In this document: in pieces, positions 1-6,615 of the stretch
Layout of the letters: every line of letters starts with the position of its first letter
How positions within the stretch are numbered: the stretch's first letter is position 1
Translations under genes and position numbers: made by a program
Source of the DNA: Ruminococcaceae bacterium UBA4958
Lineage (GTDB): Bacteria; Bacillota; Clostridia; Oscillospirales; Acutalibacteraceae
DNA length: 12,216 nucleotides
Direction: 5' to 3'
NCBI GenBank assembly: GCA_002397355.1
Contig: DHAI01000029.1
Location: 2,309 to 14,524, forward strand
Notes under the pieces: generated by a model
The model's input: the letters and a program-made list of their open reading frames with translations, nothing else
Databases searched by the model: none
Told to the model about the DNA's origin: nothing

Positions 1-213
1 CGCACCCTGCATCCGGACAACGTGGGCGCCGGCCCGGCTTCCTACGGCCTGACGGATTCGCTCGGCCGCATGCACAGCGACGCGCAGTTCGCCGGCTCCT
101 CGTCCGTCCCGGCCCATGTGGAAATGATGGGCCTGATCGGCATGGGCAACAACCCGATGGTCGGCGCGACGGTCGCCTCCGCAGTGGCCGTCTACGAGGC
201 CATGAAGGGCTGA
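1..213 (+). CDS. GGGtGRT-family protein, C-terminal fragment (5' end outside window)
   Basis: The frame is open from base 1 and ends at TGA 211-213, giving the last 70 residues of a longer protein. The first residues read RTLHPDN. They are followed by GPASYGLTDSLGRMHSDAQF, then a stretch containing SSSVPAHVEMMG, and a glycine/methionine-rich tail containing IGMGNNPMVGA. I recognise this as the conserved C-terminal part of the GGGtGRT protein family, named after a motif that would lie just before base 1. Full members are about 330 residues long and common in Clostridia. They often sit beside a NifU-like iron-sulfur scaffold gene, and the biochemical role is not established. That neighbour cannot be checked here. 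A GTG at 22 could be mistaken for a start but lies inside the conserved region. The gene is closed by a strong terminator 22 bases downstream. Family assignment is from memory of the motif, not a search. Confidence 0.8.
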   Translation, partial: RTLHPDNVGAGPASYGLTDSLGRMHSDAQFAGSSSVPAHVEMMGLIGMGNNPMVGATVASAVAVYEAMKG

Positions 214-234
214 GTCCCGCCTGAAGAAAAACGC

Positions 235-270
235 AAAATCCCCGCTTCCGTACCCGGAAGCGGGGATTTT
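235..270 (+). terminator. Rho-independent terminator after the GGGtGRT gene
   Basis: A perfect 16-bp stem (235-250 with 255-270) closes a 4-base loop TACC. The stem runs from AAAATCCCC to GGGGATTTT, so the A-run and T-run at its base make it a plausible terminator in either direction. It separates the GGGtGRT gene from the spore unit downstream. Confidence 0.9.
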
Positions 271-323
271 CTTGTCCGCCGCCGCCTTTTTTTCCGCGGA
301 AGGCGCCGTGGTATGCGCAGCGG

Positions 324-331
324 CATATACT
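324..331 (+). promoter_or_regulatory. Possible mother-cell sporulation promoter -10 (sigma-E/K-like)
   Basis: CATATACT at 324-331 matches six of eight positions of the sigma-E -10 consensus CATACAAT and resembles the CATA core of sigma-K promoters. It lies about 35 bases before the cwlJ start, where a promoter is expected for mother-cell genes. I cannot find a convincing -35 at the right distance, so this is tentative. Confidence 0.25.
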
Positions 332-365
332 GATATCGGATTCTAAAAAAGAAACCGGGATGATT

Positions 366-812
366 ATGCCGTACTCTACAAGAGAATTACTTGCGCGCCT
401 GCTGATGTGCGAAGCGGGCGGAGAAGGGGACACGGGGATGCGGGCCGTCTCTTCCATTGTCACAAATCGCACGAACGTTCCCTACGGGGAATTTTTCCGC
501 GTGAGCCGCGGCGGCGACATGCGCGCCATCATCATGCAGGCGAGGCAGTTCACCTGCACGGAAGAAACGGTGGGCGGCGCGTACAACGCCCAGAATATTT
601 ACAATATGGACCCGCAGGAGATCCATTACCAGATCGCCGACTGGGCTATCGCGAACAACACGCTCGGCGCGGTGGCCAATTCCCTGTTCTACTTCAATCC
701 CTTCAGCCCGACCTGCGTCGAGTACTTCCCGCCCGGCGGCGTAGGCAGGTATCTCACGCGCGTCGGGCAGCACTGCTTCTATATTCCGACAGAAAAATAC
801 GCGACAACCTAA
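366..812 (+). CDS. cwlJ: CwlJ-like spore cortex-lytic cell wall hydrolase
   Basis: The product is a 148-residue single-domain protein of the SleB/CwlJ (Hydrolase_2) family, about the length of Bacillus CwlJ (142 aa) and lacking the signal peptide and peptidoglycan-binding domain of SleB. The N-terminal ARLLMCEAGGEGDTGMRAV segment followed by VTNR is the family active-site region; by homology the Glu of CEAGGEG (residue 16) is the likely catalytic acid. The C-terminal part carries the YFNPFSP and HCFYIPTEKY signatures I associate with clostridial CwlJ-like proteins. CwlJ degrades spore cortex peptidoglycan containing muramic-delta-lactam during germination and is made in the mother cell. ATG 366 is preferred because GGGA (357-360) then has sensible spacing; ATG 360 is in frame but abuts those bases. 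It is followed after 15 bases by a GerQ-like gene, which strongly supports the CwlJ rather than a SleB assignment. Confidence 0.88.
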   Translation: MPYSTRELLARLLMCEAGGEGDTGMRAVSSIVTNRTNVPYGEFFRVSRGGDMRAIIMQARQFTCTEETVGGAYNAQNIYNMDPQEIHYQIADWAIANNTLGAVANSLFYFNPFSPTCVEYFPPGGVGRYLTRVGQHCFYIPTEKYATT

Positions 813-827
813 AGGAGATCTGATACC

Positions 828-1259
828 ATGAATGCGCTGATTACGGATTACAGCCAGGCCAGCGGCCAGGCGCAGGCGGCCACGCAGCCGCGGGGCGGTG
901 CCGCCTCCCGGCAGCAGTTCCCAGGGAGCTTTGCAGCGGCTCCCCAGACGCAACAGCCGGTTTCCCCGCAGCTTTCGATGCCGGGGGTTTACGGGCAGCA
1001 GCCGACCACCCTTGCGGGGACTTACTCGCAGCAGCAGCCGATGACGGCGGAAAGCATGCGGTACCTGAACGGCTTTCTCGCGGCGCAGGTCGGCAACAGA
1101 GTCAAGGTGGAGTTTCTCGTCGGGACGAACACCTACCTGGAAAAATCCGGGAAGCTGATCGATGTGGGGGCGAATTTCATCGTTCTGCAGGAAGCCATGA
1201 CGGACGACCTGCTCGTCTGCGACTTTTTCAACATCAAGTTCGTCACGATATACCGCTGA
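828..1259 (+). CDS. gerQ: GerQ-like spore coat protein
   Basis: This 143-residue protein has two parts. Residues 1 to about 72 are a low-complexity tail rich in Gln, Ala, Ser, Pro and Gly, with 15 Gln and no Lys. Residues 73-143 form a compact conserved domain, from about YLNGFLAAQVGNRVKVEF to FFNIKFVTIYR, resembling the GerQ (YwdL) C-terminal domain. In Bacillus, GerQ is a coat protein needed for CwlJ to be placed and active in the spore, and the two genes are adjacent in some species. Here it lies 15 bases after cwlJ behind a clear Shine-Dalgarno AGGAGA (812-817), so the two are very likely co-transcribed. Bacillus GerQ is cross-linked by transglutaminase through N-terminal lysines; those are absent here, the first Lys being residue 93. 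The tail would be poorly conserved between species, so recognition rests on the C-terminal domain and context. Confidence 0.85.
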   Translation: MNALITDYSQASGQAQAATQPRGGAASRQQFPGSFAAAPQTQQPVSPQLSMPGVYGQQPTTLAGTYSQQQPMTAESMRYLNGFLAAQVGNRVKVEFLVGTNTYLEKSGKLIDVGANFIVLQEAMTDDLLVCDFFNIKFVTIYR

Positions 1260-1271
1260 GCGGCCGCGGCA

Positions 1272-1300
1272 TGGACTTTCCGCACTTTTTGTGCTAAACT
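1272..1300 (+). promoter_or_regulatory. Candidate sigma-A promoter for the pgeF unit
   Basis: TGGACT (1272-1277), a 17-base spacer and TAAACT (1295-1300) preceded by TG one base away (extended -10) lie in the 82-base gap between gerQ and pgeF. The elements match the consensus at four of six and five of six positions. The gap also shows that the vegetative-type pgeF unit need not depend on the spore promoter. There is no clear terminator after gerQ, so read-through is possible. Confidence 0.4.
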
Positions 1301-1341
1301 CAGGAAAAAGAAAAACTACCCAAGGATTGCGGGGGATCTCT

Positions 1342-2187
1342 ATGAAAATCGATGCCAAAAACATGGAACTGCGCCGGAGCGGGGAGGTCGCCTACCTGAC
1401 CTTCCCCGCTTTTTCGGCCTTTCCGTTCGTGCGCCACGCGTTTTCCACCCGGCTCGGCGGCGTGAGCGGGGGGGAGTTCTCTTCGATGAACCTGGCCTTC
1501 GGCAGGGGGGACGGCGACGAAAACGTGCGGGAGAACTACCGGCGTTTCTGCCGCGCCGCCGGCTTCGGTGAGGAAACGCTCGTCTCCTCCGCTCAGGACC
1601 ACCGCACGAATATCCGCCGCGTGGGGCGGGAGCAGCGGGGCCTCGGCATCTGGCGGCCCAACGACCGCCCCAGCGTGGACGGACTCGTCACCGACGAGCC
1701 GGGCGTCACGCTGGTGATCCATACGGCGGACTGCGTCCCCCTCTTCCTCCTGGACCCGGAAAAGCGCGCCGTCGGGCTGGTGCACGCCGGCTGGCGCGGC
1801 ACCGCGGCCGGGATCGGCGCGGCTGCGGTCGGGGCGATGGAGCGCGAGTTCGGCACGCGGCCCGAAGCCCTCGTCGCCGGCGTCGGCCCGTCCATCGGCC
1901 CCTGCTGCTTCGAGGTGGACGAGCCGGTTCGCGCCCGGTTCGCCGCCCTTGCCGAGTTGAAGCCGGACGAGTGGATCTTTCCCCTCGGCGCGGGGAAATG
2001 CCGGATCGACCTGTGGGAGGCGAACCGCAGGACGCTGTTGAAGGCCGGCGTGCCGGCCGGGAACATCTCCGTGGCCGGGATCTGCACACGGTGCAACGCG
2101 GACTGGCTCTTTTCCCACCGGGCGACGGGCGGGAAGCGCGGCGGCCTCTCCGCGTTTCTGGAGCTGAAGGGCGGCGCGGGCGAATGA
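1342..2187 (+). CDS. pgeF: Peptidoglycan editing factor PgeF (polyphenol oxidase/laccase-domain family, YfiH/YlmD)
   Basis: The product is 281 residues long, usual for the family. It carries the defining motifs in order: HAFSTRLGGVS (32-42), the first metal-ligand His in QDH (H87), TADC (C131), VHAGWRG (H148), GPSIGPCCFEV, and near the end CTRCNADWLFSHRA. H87, C131 and H148 correspond to the His-Cys-His metal site of YfiH. Family members are cytosolic. E. coli YfiH removes UDP-MurNAc wrongly carrying L-Ser instead of L-Ala, and related proteins (YlmD, mammalian LACC1/FAMIN) have purine nucleoside phosphorylase and adenosine deaminase activities, so the physiological substrate here is open. 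ATG 1342 is chosen for the GGGGGA Shine-Dalgarno (1331-1336) just upstream; an in-frame GTG at 1291 would add 17 atypical residues and overlap the candidate promoter. The stop overlaps the next start (ATGA), implying translational coupling. Confidence 0.92.
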   Translation: MKIDAKNMELRRSGEVAYLTFPAFSAFPFVRHAFSTRLGGVSGGEFSSMNLAFGRGDGDENVRENYRRFCRAAGFGEETLVSSAQDHRTNIRRVGREQRGLGIWRPNDRPSVDGLVTDEPGVTLVIHTADCVPLFLLDPEKRAVGLVHAGWRGTAAGIGAAAVGAMEREFGTRPEALVAGVGPSIGPCCFEVDEPVRARFAALAELKPDEWIFPLGAGKCRIDLWEANRRTLLKAGVPAGNISVAGICTRCNADWLFSHRATGGKRGGLSAFLELKGGAGE

Positions 2188-3092
2188 CGCTGGAGCGTTG
2201 CACCCTGTGCCCGCGCGCCTGCGGCGCGCGCCGGGAAGGCGCCTGCGGCGGCGGCCGCTGCGGCATGGGCGCGGATGCCGTCGTGGCCCGCGCCGCGCTG
2301 CACTTCTGGGAGGAACCCTGCATCAGCGGGACGCGGGGCTCGGGCGCGGTGTTTTTCACCGGCTGCCCGCTCGGCTGCGTTTTCTGCCAGAATTCCGAGA
2401 TCAGCAGGGAGCGGAAGACGGGGCGGCGCGTTTCGCCGCGCGGGCTCGCGGAAATTTTCCGGCGGCTGGAGGAACAGGGCGCCCACAATATCAACCTCGT
2501 CACGCCGACGCATTTCACGCCCGCCATTCTGGAAGCGCTGTCCCTCCGGAAGCCGTCGGTTCCGGTCGTGTGGAACTGCGGCGGGTATGAGAGCCGAAAG
2601 ACGCTCGCCCTGCTGGAAGGGCATGTCGACATATACCTGCCCGATTTCAAATACGCCGAGCGGGAGACCGCGGCGGAGCTGTGCGGCGCGCCGGATTATC
2701 CGGAAACGGCGGAAGCCGCGGTTCTGGAAATGGCCCGGCAGACCGGGCCGGCCGTCTTCGGCGCCGACGGCGTCCTGCGCAGGGGGACGGTCGTCCGCCA
2801 CCTGATCCTCCCGGGGCGCACGCGGAATTCCATCGCCGCGTTGGAGTGGCTTGCGGCGAACCTGCCGGCCGGCGTTCCGGTCAGCGTGATGGCGCAGTAT
2901 ATCCCCTGCGGGAAAGCCGCCGCTTATCCCCAGCTTGACCGCCGGATCACGAAGCGGGAATACGAAAAGGTGCTGAACCGCCTTTTCAGCCTGAAGCTGG
3001 AGGGCTGGGTGCAGGACCGTGAATCCGCCAGCCGCGCCTATATCCCGCCGTTCGACCTGAGCGGCGTCCCGGCGGAAAAGGCGCAGACATGA
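2184..3092 (+). CDS. Radical SAM protein, PflX/COG1313-like, substrate unknown
   Basis: This 302-residue protein begins within the pgeF stop (ATGA at 2184-2187). Residues 61-68 are CPLGCVFC, the CxxxCxxC motif that binds the radical SAM [4Fe-4S] cluster (C61, C65, C68), in a TGCPLGCVFCQN context typical of PflA-like activases. A second Cys cluster sits at the extreme N-terminus (C6, C9 and C13 in CTLCPRACGA, with C21 and C26 shortly after), a layout I associate with the uncharacterised COG1313 'PflX' group and which may hold another metal or Fe-S centre. Further on are NINLVTPTHFTP and VWNCGGYES, the latter resembling the nucleotide-binding segments of this group. No glycyl-radical enzyme lies in the window, so an activase role is not supported by context. 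The neighbours pgeF and a polysaccharide deacetylase hint at an envelope link, but that is weak inference. An open frame running upstream to 1971 is an overlap artefact. Confidence 0.85.
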   Translation: MTLERCTLCPRACGARREGACGGGRCGMGADAVVARAALHFWEEPCISGTRGSGAVFFTGCPLGCVFCQNSEISRERKTGRRVSPRGLAEIFRRLEEQGAHNINLVTPTHFTPAILEALSLRKPSVPVVWNCGGYESRKTLALLEGHVDIYLPDFKYAERETAAELCGAPDYPETAEAAVLEMARQTGPAVFGADGVLRRGTVVRHLILPGRTRNSIAALEWLAANLPAGVPVSVMAQYIPCGKAAAYPQLDRRITKREYEKVLNRLFSLKLEGWVQDRESASRAYIPPFDLSGVPAEKAQT

Positions 3093-3134
3093 ATCCGCCG
3101 GCTTGCCCATATACTTTTTCCGGGGGCGGATTCT

Positions 3135-4010
3135 GTGTTTCAGTCGATTCGTGTCAACCGGTTTTTGCTGTCTTTCTGCGTCGCCGCGGCTGTGGCGGCG
3201 GCCGCGGCCGGAGTCTGCGCGGGAAGCTCGGCGGTTCAGACTGCGGCGAATTCTCATGATGAAGGCGTCTGCCTGCCCGTCGTCATGTACCACAGCGTGC
3301 TGAAAGAGAAGAAGCGGCAGGGCAAATACGTGATTCCGCCGGAGCTGTTTGAAAGCGACCTGCGCTTCCTTCGGGACAAGGGTTACCGCACGGTGACGGT
3401 CAGGGAAGTCGTGGATTTCGTCCAGAACGGCACGCCGCTTCCGGAAAAACCCGTGATGCTCACGTTCGACGACGGTTACTACAACAATTTTCTCTATGCG
3501 TTTCCCCTCGCGAAACAATACGGCGCAAAGATCGTGGTTGCGCCCGTCGGGTATTATACCGACCTTTTCACGACGGGCGACGCCGACCATGCGTCGTATT
3601 CCTACCTGACGTGGCCGGAAATCTCCAACATGATGTCGTCGGGGCTTGTGGAATTCCAGAGCCACAGCTACAACCTCCACACGCTTGGAAAACGGAGGGG
3701 GGCGTCCCGCATGCGCGGCGAAAGCGCCGGCGCATACGCCGCGGTCCTGCGGGAGGACGCAGGGCGGATGCAGGACGAGATGAAGGAGAAAACCGGCTAC
3801 GCGCCGATCGCGTTTGTTTATCCGTTCGGCATCTCCAGCGCCGGTTCCGACGGGATTCTGCGGCAGATGGGTTTTCAGGCCACGTTCCTCTGTACGGAAA
3901 AGCTCAATTTTATCTCCCGGGACCCGCAGTGTCTCTATTCGCTGGGCAGGTTCCTCCGCCCGGCGGGAATTTCCAGCGAAAGCTATTTCAAAAAAATCGG
4001 CCTGATTTAG
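3135..4010 (+). CDS. Secreted polysaccharide deacetylase, PgaB/IcaB-like NodB domain
   Basis: The product is 291 residues. A positively charged start (RVNRF) and a hydrophobic, Ala-rich stretch (residues about 10-28) ending in CAGSSA form a signal peptide or membrane anchor, so it should act outside the membrane. The NodB domain follows. PVVMYHSV (48-55) is the usual opening strand, TFDDGY (110-115) contains the catalytic base and metal-ligand Asp pair D112/D113, and SHSYNLH (176-182) supplies metal ligands H177 and H182. YPFG (229-232) is a later conserved motif. The His spacing HxxxxH, rather than HxxxH, matches the PgaB/IcaB branch, which deacetylates poly-N-acetylglucosamine. The substrate could equally be peptidoglycan or another polymer. 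The start is GTG 3135 behind GGGGGCGGA (3122-3130); no ATG fits. It lies 42 bases after the radical SAM gene with no terminator between, so it is probably the last gene of that transcript. Confidence 0.87.
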   Translation: MFQSIRVNRFLLSFCVAAAVAAAAAGVCAGSSAVQTAANSHDEGVCLPVVMYHSVLKEKKRQGKYVIPPELFESDLRFLRDKGYRTVTVREVVDFVQNGTPLPEKPVMLTFDDGYYNNFLYAFPLAKQYGAKIVVAPVGYYTDLFTTGDADHASYSYLTWPEISNMMSSGLVEFQSHSYNLHTLGKRRGASRMRGESAGAYAAVLREDAGRMQDEMKEKTGYAPIAFVYPFGISSAGSDGILRQMGFQATFLCTEKLNFISRDPQCLYSLGRFLRPAGISSESYFKKIGLI

Positions 4011-6382
4011 TCCCCTCCGTTCCGGAAGACGATTTTTCCGAAGAAATGGGACAGCACCGGCATCAGCCAGGTCGAGAGCGCCAGAAGCGGGGCGAGCGCG
4101 ATGGCCATCGGCAGCGTCAGCGGGACGACCTCGAACAGCGCGGGGAACAGCAGCAGAGCCGCAAGGAAGACCGCGGTCATCGCGGAGAACAGCGCGGCGT
4201 GGCGCGCGTGGAACGGACGGCACACGTCGAACAGGACGGCAAGCTCGGCGTAGCCGGTCAGCAGGACGGCCAGCGTGGAGATTTCCCGGGCCGAAAACGT
4301 GAAAAAGACAGAGACGGCCACAAGAATCGCCGTGTCGATCGTCAGCGTGAGCGCGCCGGGAAGCGACTTCCGCATCACGTTCACGATGAATTTCCCGTGG
4401 ATGCGGTCGCGGTTCGGCTCCAGCGCCAGGACGAACGACGGGATGCCGATGGAGACGGCGTTGATGAGGGTGAACTGGATCGGCTGGAACGGGTAGCTGC
4501 AGGTGAGGAAAATGAAGAGCACGTCGGTCAGCACCGCGAAAATCGCCTTGACGAGATACAGCGTCGCCGAGCGCTGCAGGTTGTTGATGCAGCGGCGGCC
4601 CTCGCCCACGATGCGCGGCATGCTGGCGAAATCGGAGTCGAGCAGCACCACGTTGGAGATGCTGCGCGCGGCGTCGCTCCCGGAGGCCATTGCGATGCTG
4701 CAGTCGCTCTCCTTCAGGGCGGGCACGTCGTTCACGCCGTCTCCGGTCATCGCCACCGTGTGTCCCTTTGCCTTCAGCGCCTTCACCAGATCCAGCTTCT
4801 GCTTAGGCGTCACGCGGCCGAAGACCGTGTATTTCCCGGCGGCTTCGCGGATCGCCGCGCCGTCCTTCAGCGTGGAAGCGTCCACATAGCTTCCGGCGTT
4901 TTTGAGTCCCGCCTTCCGCGCGATGTTGGCTACCGCCGCGGGGTTGTCGCCGGAGATGACCTTCAGATCGACGCCCTGGCCGCTGAAATACTCCAGCGTT
5001 TTCCGGGCGCTTTTGCGGATCCTGTCGCTCAGCAGGACGAGCGCGAGCGGAGCCGCCCCCGCCGGATCGATCCCGTCGGGGGAAAGACTTTTCACGCGGG
5101 CCAGCAGCAGAACGCGGCGCCCTTCGGACGCGTAGCGATTTTCCAGGGGACGCACCTCGGCGTACCGGTCCCCGAGGATGAATTCGCACGCGCCGAGCGC
5201 ATAGCTGCCGTTTTCGCCGAAAGCCGCGCCGCTCCATTTGCGTGCGGAGGAGAACGCCACCTGCCCGCCGCATTTCCAGGCCGGAGGCCGGGGAAACGCC
5301 TCCTTCACCGCGTTCATCGTCGGGGAGCCGTCGTCCAGGGCGGCGGCCAGCGCCGCCAGCGCCCGTTCCGCGGCCGCGCGGTCCGTCCCGTTCAAGGGGA
5401 TCACGTCGTCGGCCTGCATCGTGCCCTCCGTCAGCGTGCCGGTCTTGTCCAGGCAGAGCGTGTCCACGCGGGCGAGCATCTCGATCGAGCTGAGCTCCTG
5501 CACCAGGGCCTTGCGCCGGGCCAGGCGGATCACGCCGACGGCGAGCACGACGCTGGTAAGCAGCACCAGGCCTTCCGGGACCATGCTGATGAGCGCCGCC
5601 ACCGTGCTGACGACGGCGTGCCGGTAGGTGGTGTGCAGGAAGAAGAACTGCTTGCAGAAGAGCAGAGCGCCGACAGGGATGACGGTGTAGGCCACGATGC
5701 GGATGATGCGGTTTGTCCATGTGAGGATCTCGGAATTCGGCTTCTTATAATATTTCGCGCTCGCGGCGATTTTTTCGGCGTAGTTGTCGCGCCCCACGTG
5801 TTCCACGCGCGCGCGGCATTTTCCGCTGACGAGGAAGCTGCCGCTCAGGAGCGTGTCGCCGCCGGATTTTGCGACCAGGTCGGATTCGCCCGTCAGCAGG
5901 GACTCGTCCGCCTCGCACTGGCCGTCGAGGATGGAGCAGTCCGCAGGTACCTGGTTGCCGGAGCTCAGGACGATGACGTCGTCCAGCACGATCTTTTCCA
6001 CGGGAACTTCCGCGTCCCGGCCGGAGCGGACGACGCGCGCCTTCGAGGCGGTGATGAGGGACAGGCTGTCGATCACTTTTTTCGCCCGTATCTCCTGGAT
6101 GATGCCGATGGCGGTGTTGCAGACGGTTACCCCGAGAAAAAGCAGGTTCTTCAGGGAACCGACCGAAAGGATGAACGCGGCGAAAAGAAAGTTCAGGATG
6201 TTGAAGAACGTGACGGTGTTTTCGCGCACGATACGGGAGACGGATTTGGTCCTGATTTCCCCGCGGCCGTTGACCAGCCCCTTCCGGACGCGCTGCGCAA
6301 CCTGCGCGTCGGTCAGGCCCGCCGCGCAATCCGGGTGGAAGCGCTCGACATTCTGCTGCGGATTTTCAGTCGTTGGATTCAT
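4007..6382 (-). CDS. Cation-translocating P-type ATPase, CtpE/YfgQ-like (possible Ca2+ pump)
   Basis: The product is 791 residues with the full P-type ATPase set. An N-terminal cytosolic segment contains GLTDAQVAQRVRKGLVN (22-38). Two membrane helices lie between about residues 58 and 95. The actuator motif is LTGES (163-167), and PEGL (269-272) lies in the fourth helix. The phosphorylation motif is DKTGTLT with D312. The nucleotide domain is short, with KWSG (382-385) in place of the common KGA. The hinge motif is TGDGVND (546-552), followed by about six C-terminal helices (605-780). No N-terminal heavy-metal domain or CPC motif is present, so it is not a copper- or zinc-type pump. The SMVPEGLVLLTS helix and KWS motif recall mycobacterial CtpE, reported to move Ca2+, and lactic-acid-bacterial YfgQ; the ion here is inference. 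ATG 6382 is preceded on its strand by GGGGA at suitable spacing. The stop overlaps that of the convergent deacetylase gene. Confidence 0.9.
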   Translation of the reverse strand: MNPTTENPQQNVERFHPDCAAGLTDAQVAQRVRKGLVNGRGEIRTKSVSRIVRENTVTFFNILNFLFAAFILSVGSLKNLLFLGVTVCNTAIGIIQEIRAKKVIDSLSLITASKARVVRSGRDAEVPVEKIVLDDVIVLSSGNQVPADCSILDGQCEADESLLTGESDLVAKSGGDTLLSGSFLVSGKCRARVEHVGRDNYAEKIAASAKYYKKPNSEILTWTNRIIRIVAYTVIPVGALLFCKQFFFLHTTYRHAVVSTVAALISMVPEGLVLLTSVVLAVGVIRLARRKALVQELSSIEMLARVDTLCLDKTGTLTEGTMQADDVIPLNGTDRAAAERALAALAAALDDGSPTMNAVKEAFPRPPAWKCGGQVAFSSARKWSGAAFGENGSYALGACEFILGDRYAEVRPLENRYASEGRRVLLLARVKSLSPDGIDPAGAAPLALVLLSDRIRKSARKTLEYFSGQGVDLKVISGDNPAAVANIARKAGLKNAGSYVDASTLKDGAAIREAAGKYTVFGRVTPKQKLDLVKALKAKGHTVAMTGDGVNDVPALKESDCSIAMASGSDAARSISNVVLLDSDFASMPRIVGEGRRCINNLQRSATLYLVKAIFAVLTDVLFIFLTCSYPFQPIQFTLINAVSIGIPSFVLALEPNRDRIHGKFIVNVMRKSLPGALTLTIDTAILVAVSVFFTFSAREISTLAVLLTGYAELAVLFDVCRPFHARHAALFSAMTAVFLAALLLFPALFEVVPLTLPMAIALAPLLALSTWLMPVLSHFFGKIVFRNGGD

Positions 6383-6455
6383 CGCATCAATTCCCCAGTC
6401 TTATTTTTCCACCGGCGCGGATAAAATCCGCCAACCGGATTATCCTAAGTATACA

Positions 6456-6474
6456 CGATTATATACGATAATCG
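6456..6474. repeat. Inverted repeat CGATTAT-N5-ATAATCG at the ATPase promoter, possible operator
   Basis: Perfect 7-bp arms at 6456-6462 and 6468-6474 are separated by 5 bases. The repeat overlaps the putative minus-strand -10 (6458-6463), where a bound dimeric repressor would block transcription. No regulator gene is adjacent, so this is a positional inference. Confidence 0.45.
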
Positions 6475-6485
6475 ACAAAGTTAAA
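6458..6485 (-). promoter_or_regulatory. Candidate sigma-A promoter for the minus-strand P-type ATPase
   Basis: Reading the minus strand, TTTAAC (6485-6480) and TATAAT (6463-6458) are separated by 16 bases. The -10 is perfect and the -35 moderate. It lies about 75 bases before the ATPase start, and a second, weaker -10-like TATACT follows a little downstream. The surrounding sequence is markedly AT-rich compared with the coding regions. Confidence 0.5.
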
Positions 6486-6581
6486 AGATTTTTACCCGAA
6501 CGATTCAAAAGGCGTTCATAATTTTCAGCAAACTGCACAAACGGCGGAACCCGGTTCTGTCACATTAAGCAACTATTCATC

Positions 6582-6609
6582 TTGTTTCCCGGCCCAGATG
6601 TGATATAAT
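6582..6609 (+). promoter_or_regulatory. Sigma-A promoter (extended -10) for the O-antigen ligase-like gene
   Basis: TTGTTT (6582-6587), a 16-base spacer, and TGATATAAT (6601-6609) give a perfect TATAAT with an extended -10 TG. Transcription should start near 6616, leaving a leader of about 110 bases before the coding region. Confidence 0.65.
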
Positions 6610-6615
6610 CATCTT

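Noticed and set aside
1291..1341. Upstream GTG start for pgeF
   Set aside because: It lacks a ribosome site, adds 17 atypical residues and overlaps a likely extended -10 promoter; ATG 1342 has a good Shine-Dalgarno.
1971..2183. Upstream extension of the radical SAM frame into pgeF
   Set aside because: The extension is an out-of-frame reading of pgeF; the ATGA overlap at 2184 gives the family-typical N-terminal Cys cluster.
3103..3303. Small plus-strand open frame before the deacetylase
   Set aside because: It overlaps the deacetylase signal peptide and NodB start in another frame and has no motif.
4024..4041. Weak hairpin (CGGAA with TTCCG) near the convergent gene ends as a shared terminator
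   Set aside because: The stem has only 5 bp, the T-run lies in the loop rather than after the stem, and it is inside the ATPase coding sequence.
1593..4223. Very long minus-strand open frame (876 codons) opposite pgeF, the radical SAM gene and the deacetylase gene
   Set aside because: It lies antisense to three genes with clear family motifs, its translation is rich in Arg, Ala and Pro with no recognisable motif, and such frames are common in high-GC sequence.
3611..6424. Very long plus-strand open frame (937 codons) opposite the P-type ATPase
   Set aside because: It starts inside the deacetylase gene and then mirrors the complete ATPase; its composition (Arg, Gln, Asp, His repeats) is that of an antisense shadow.
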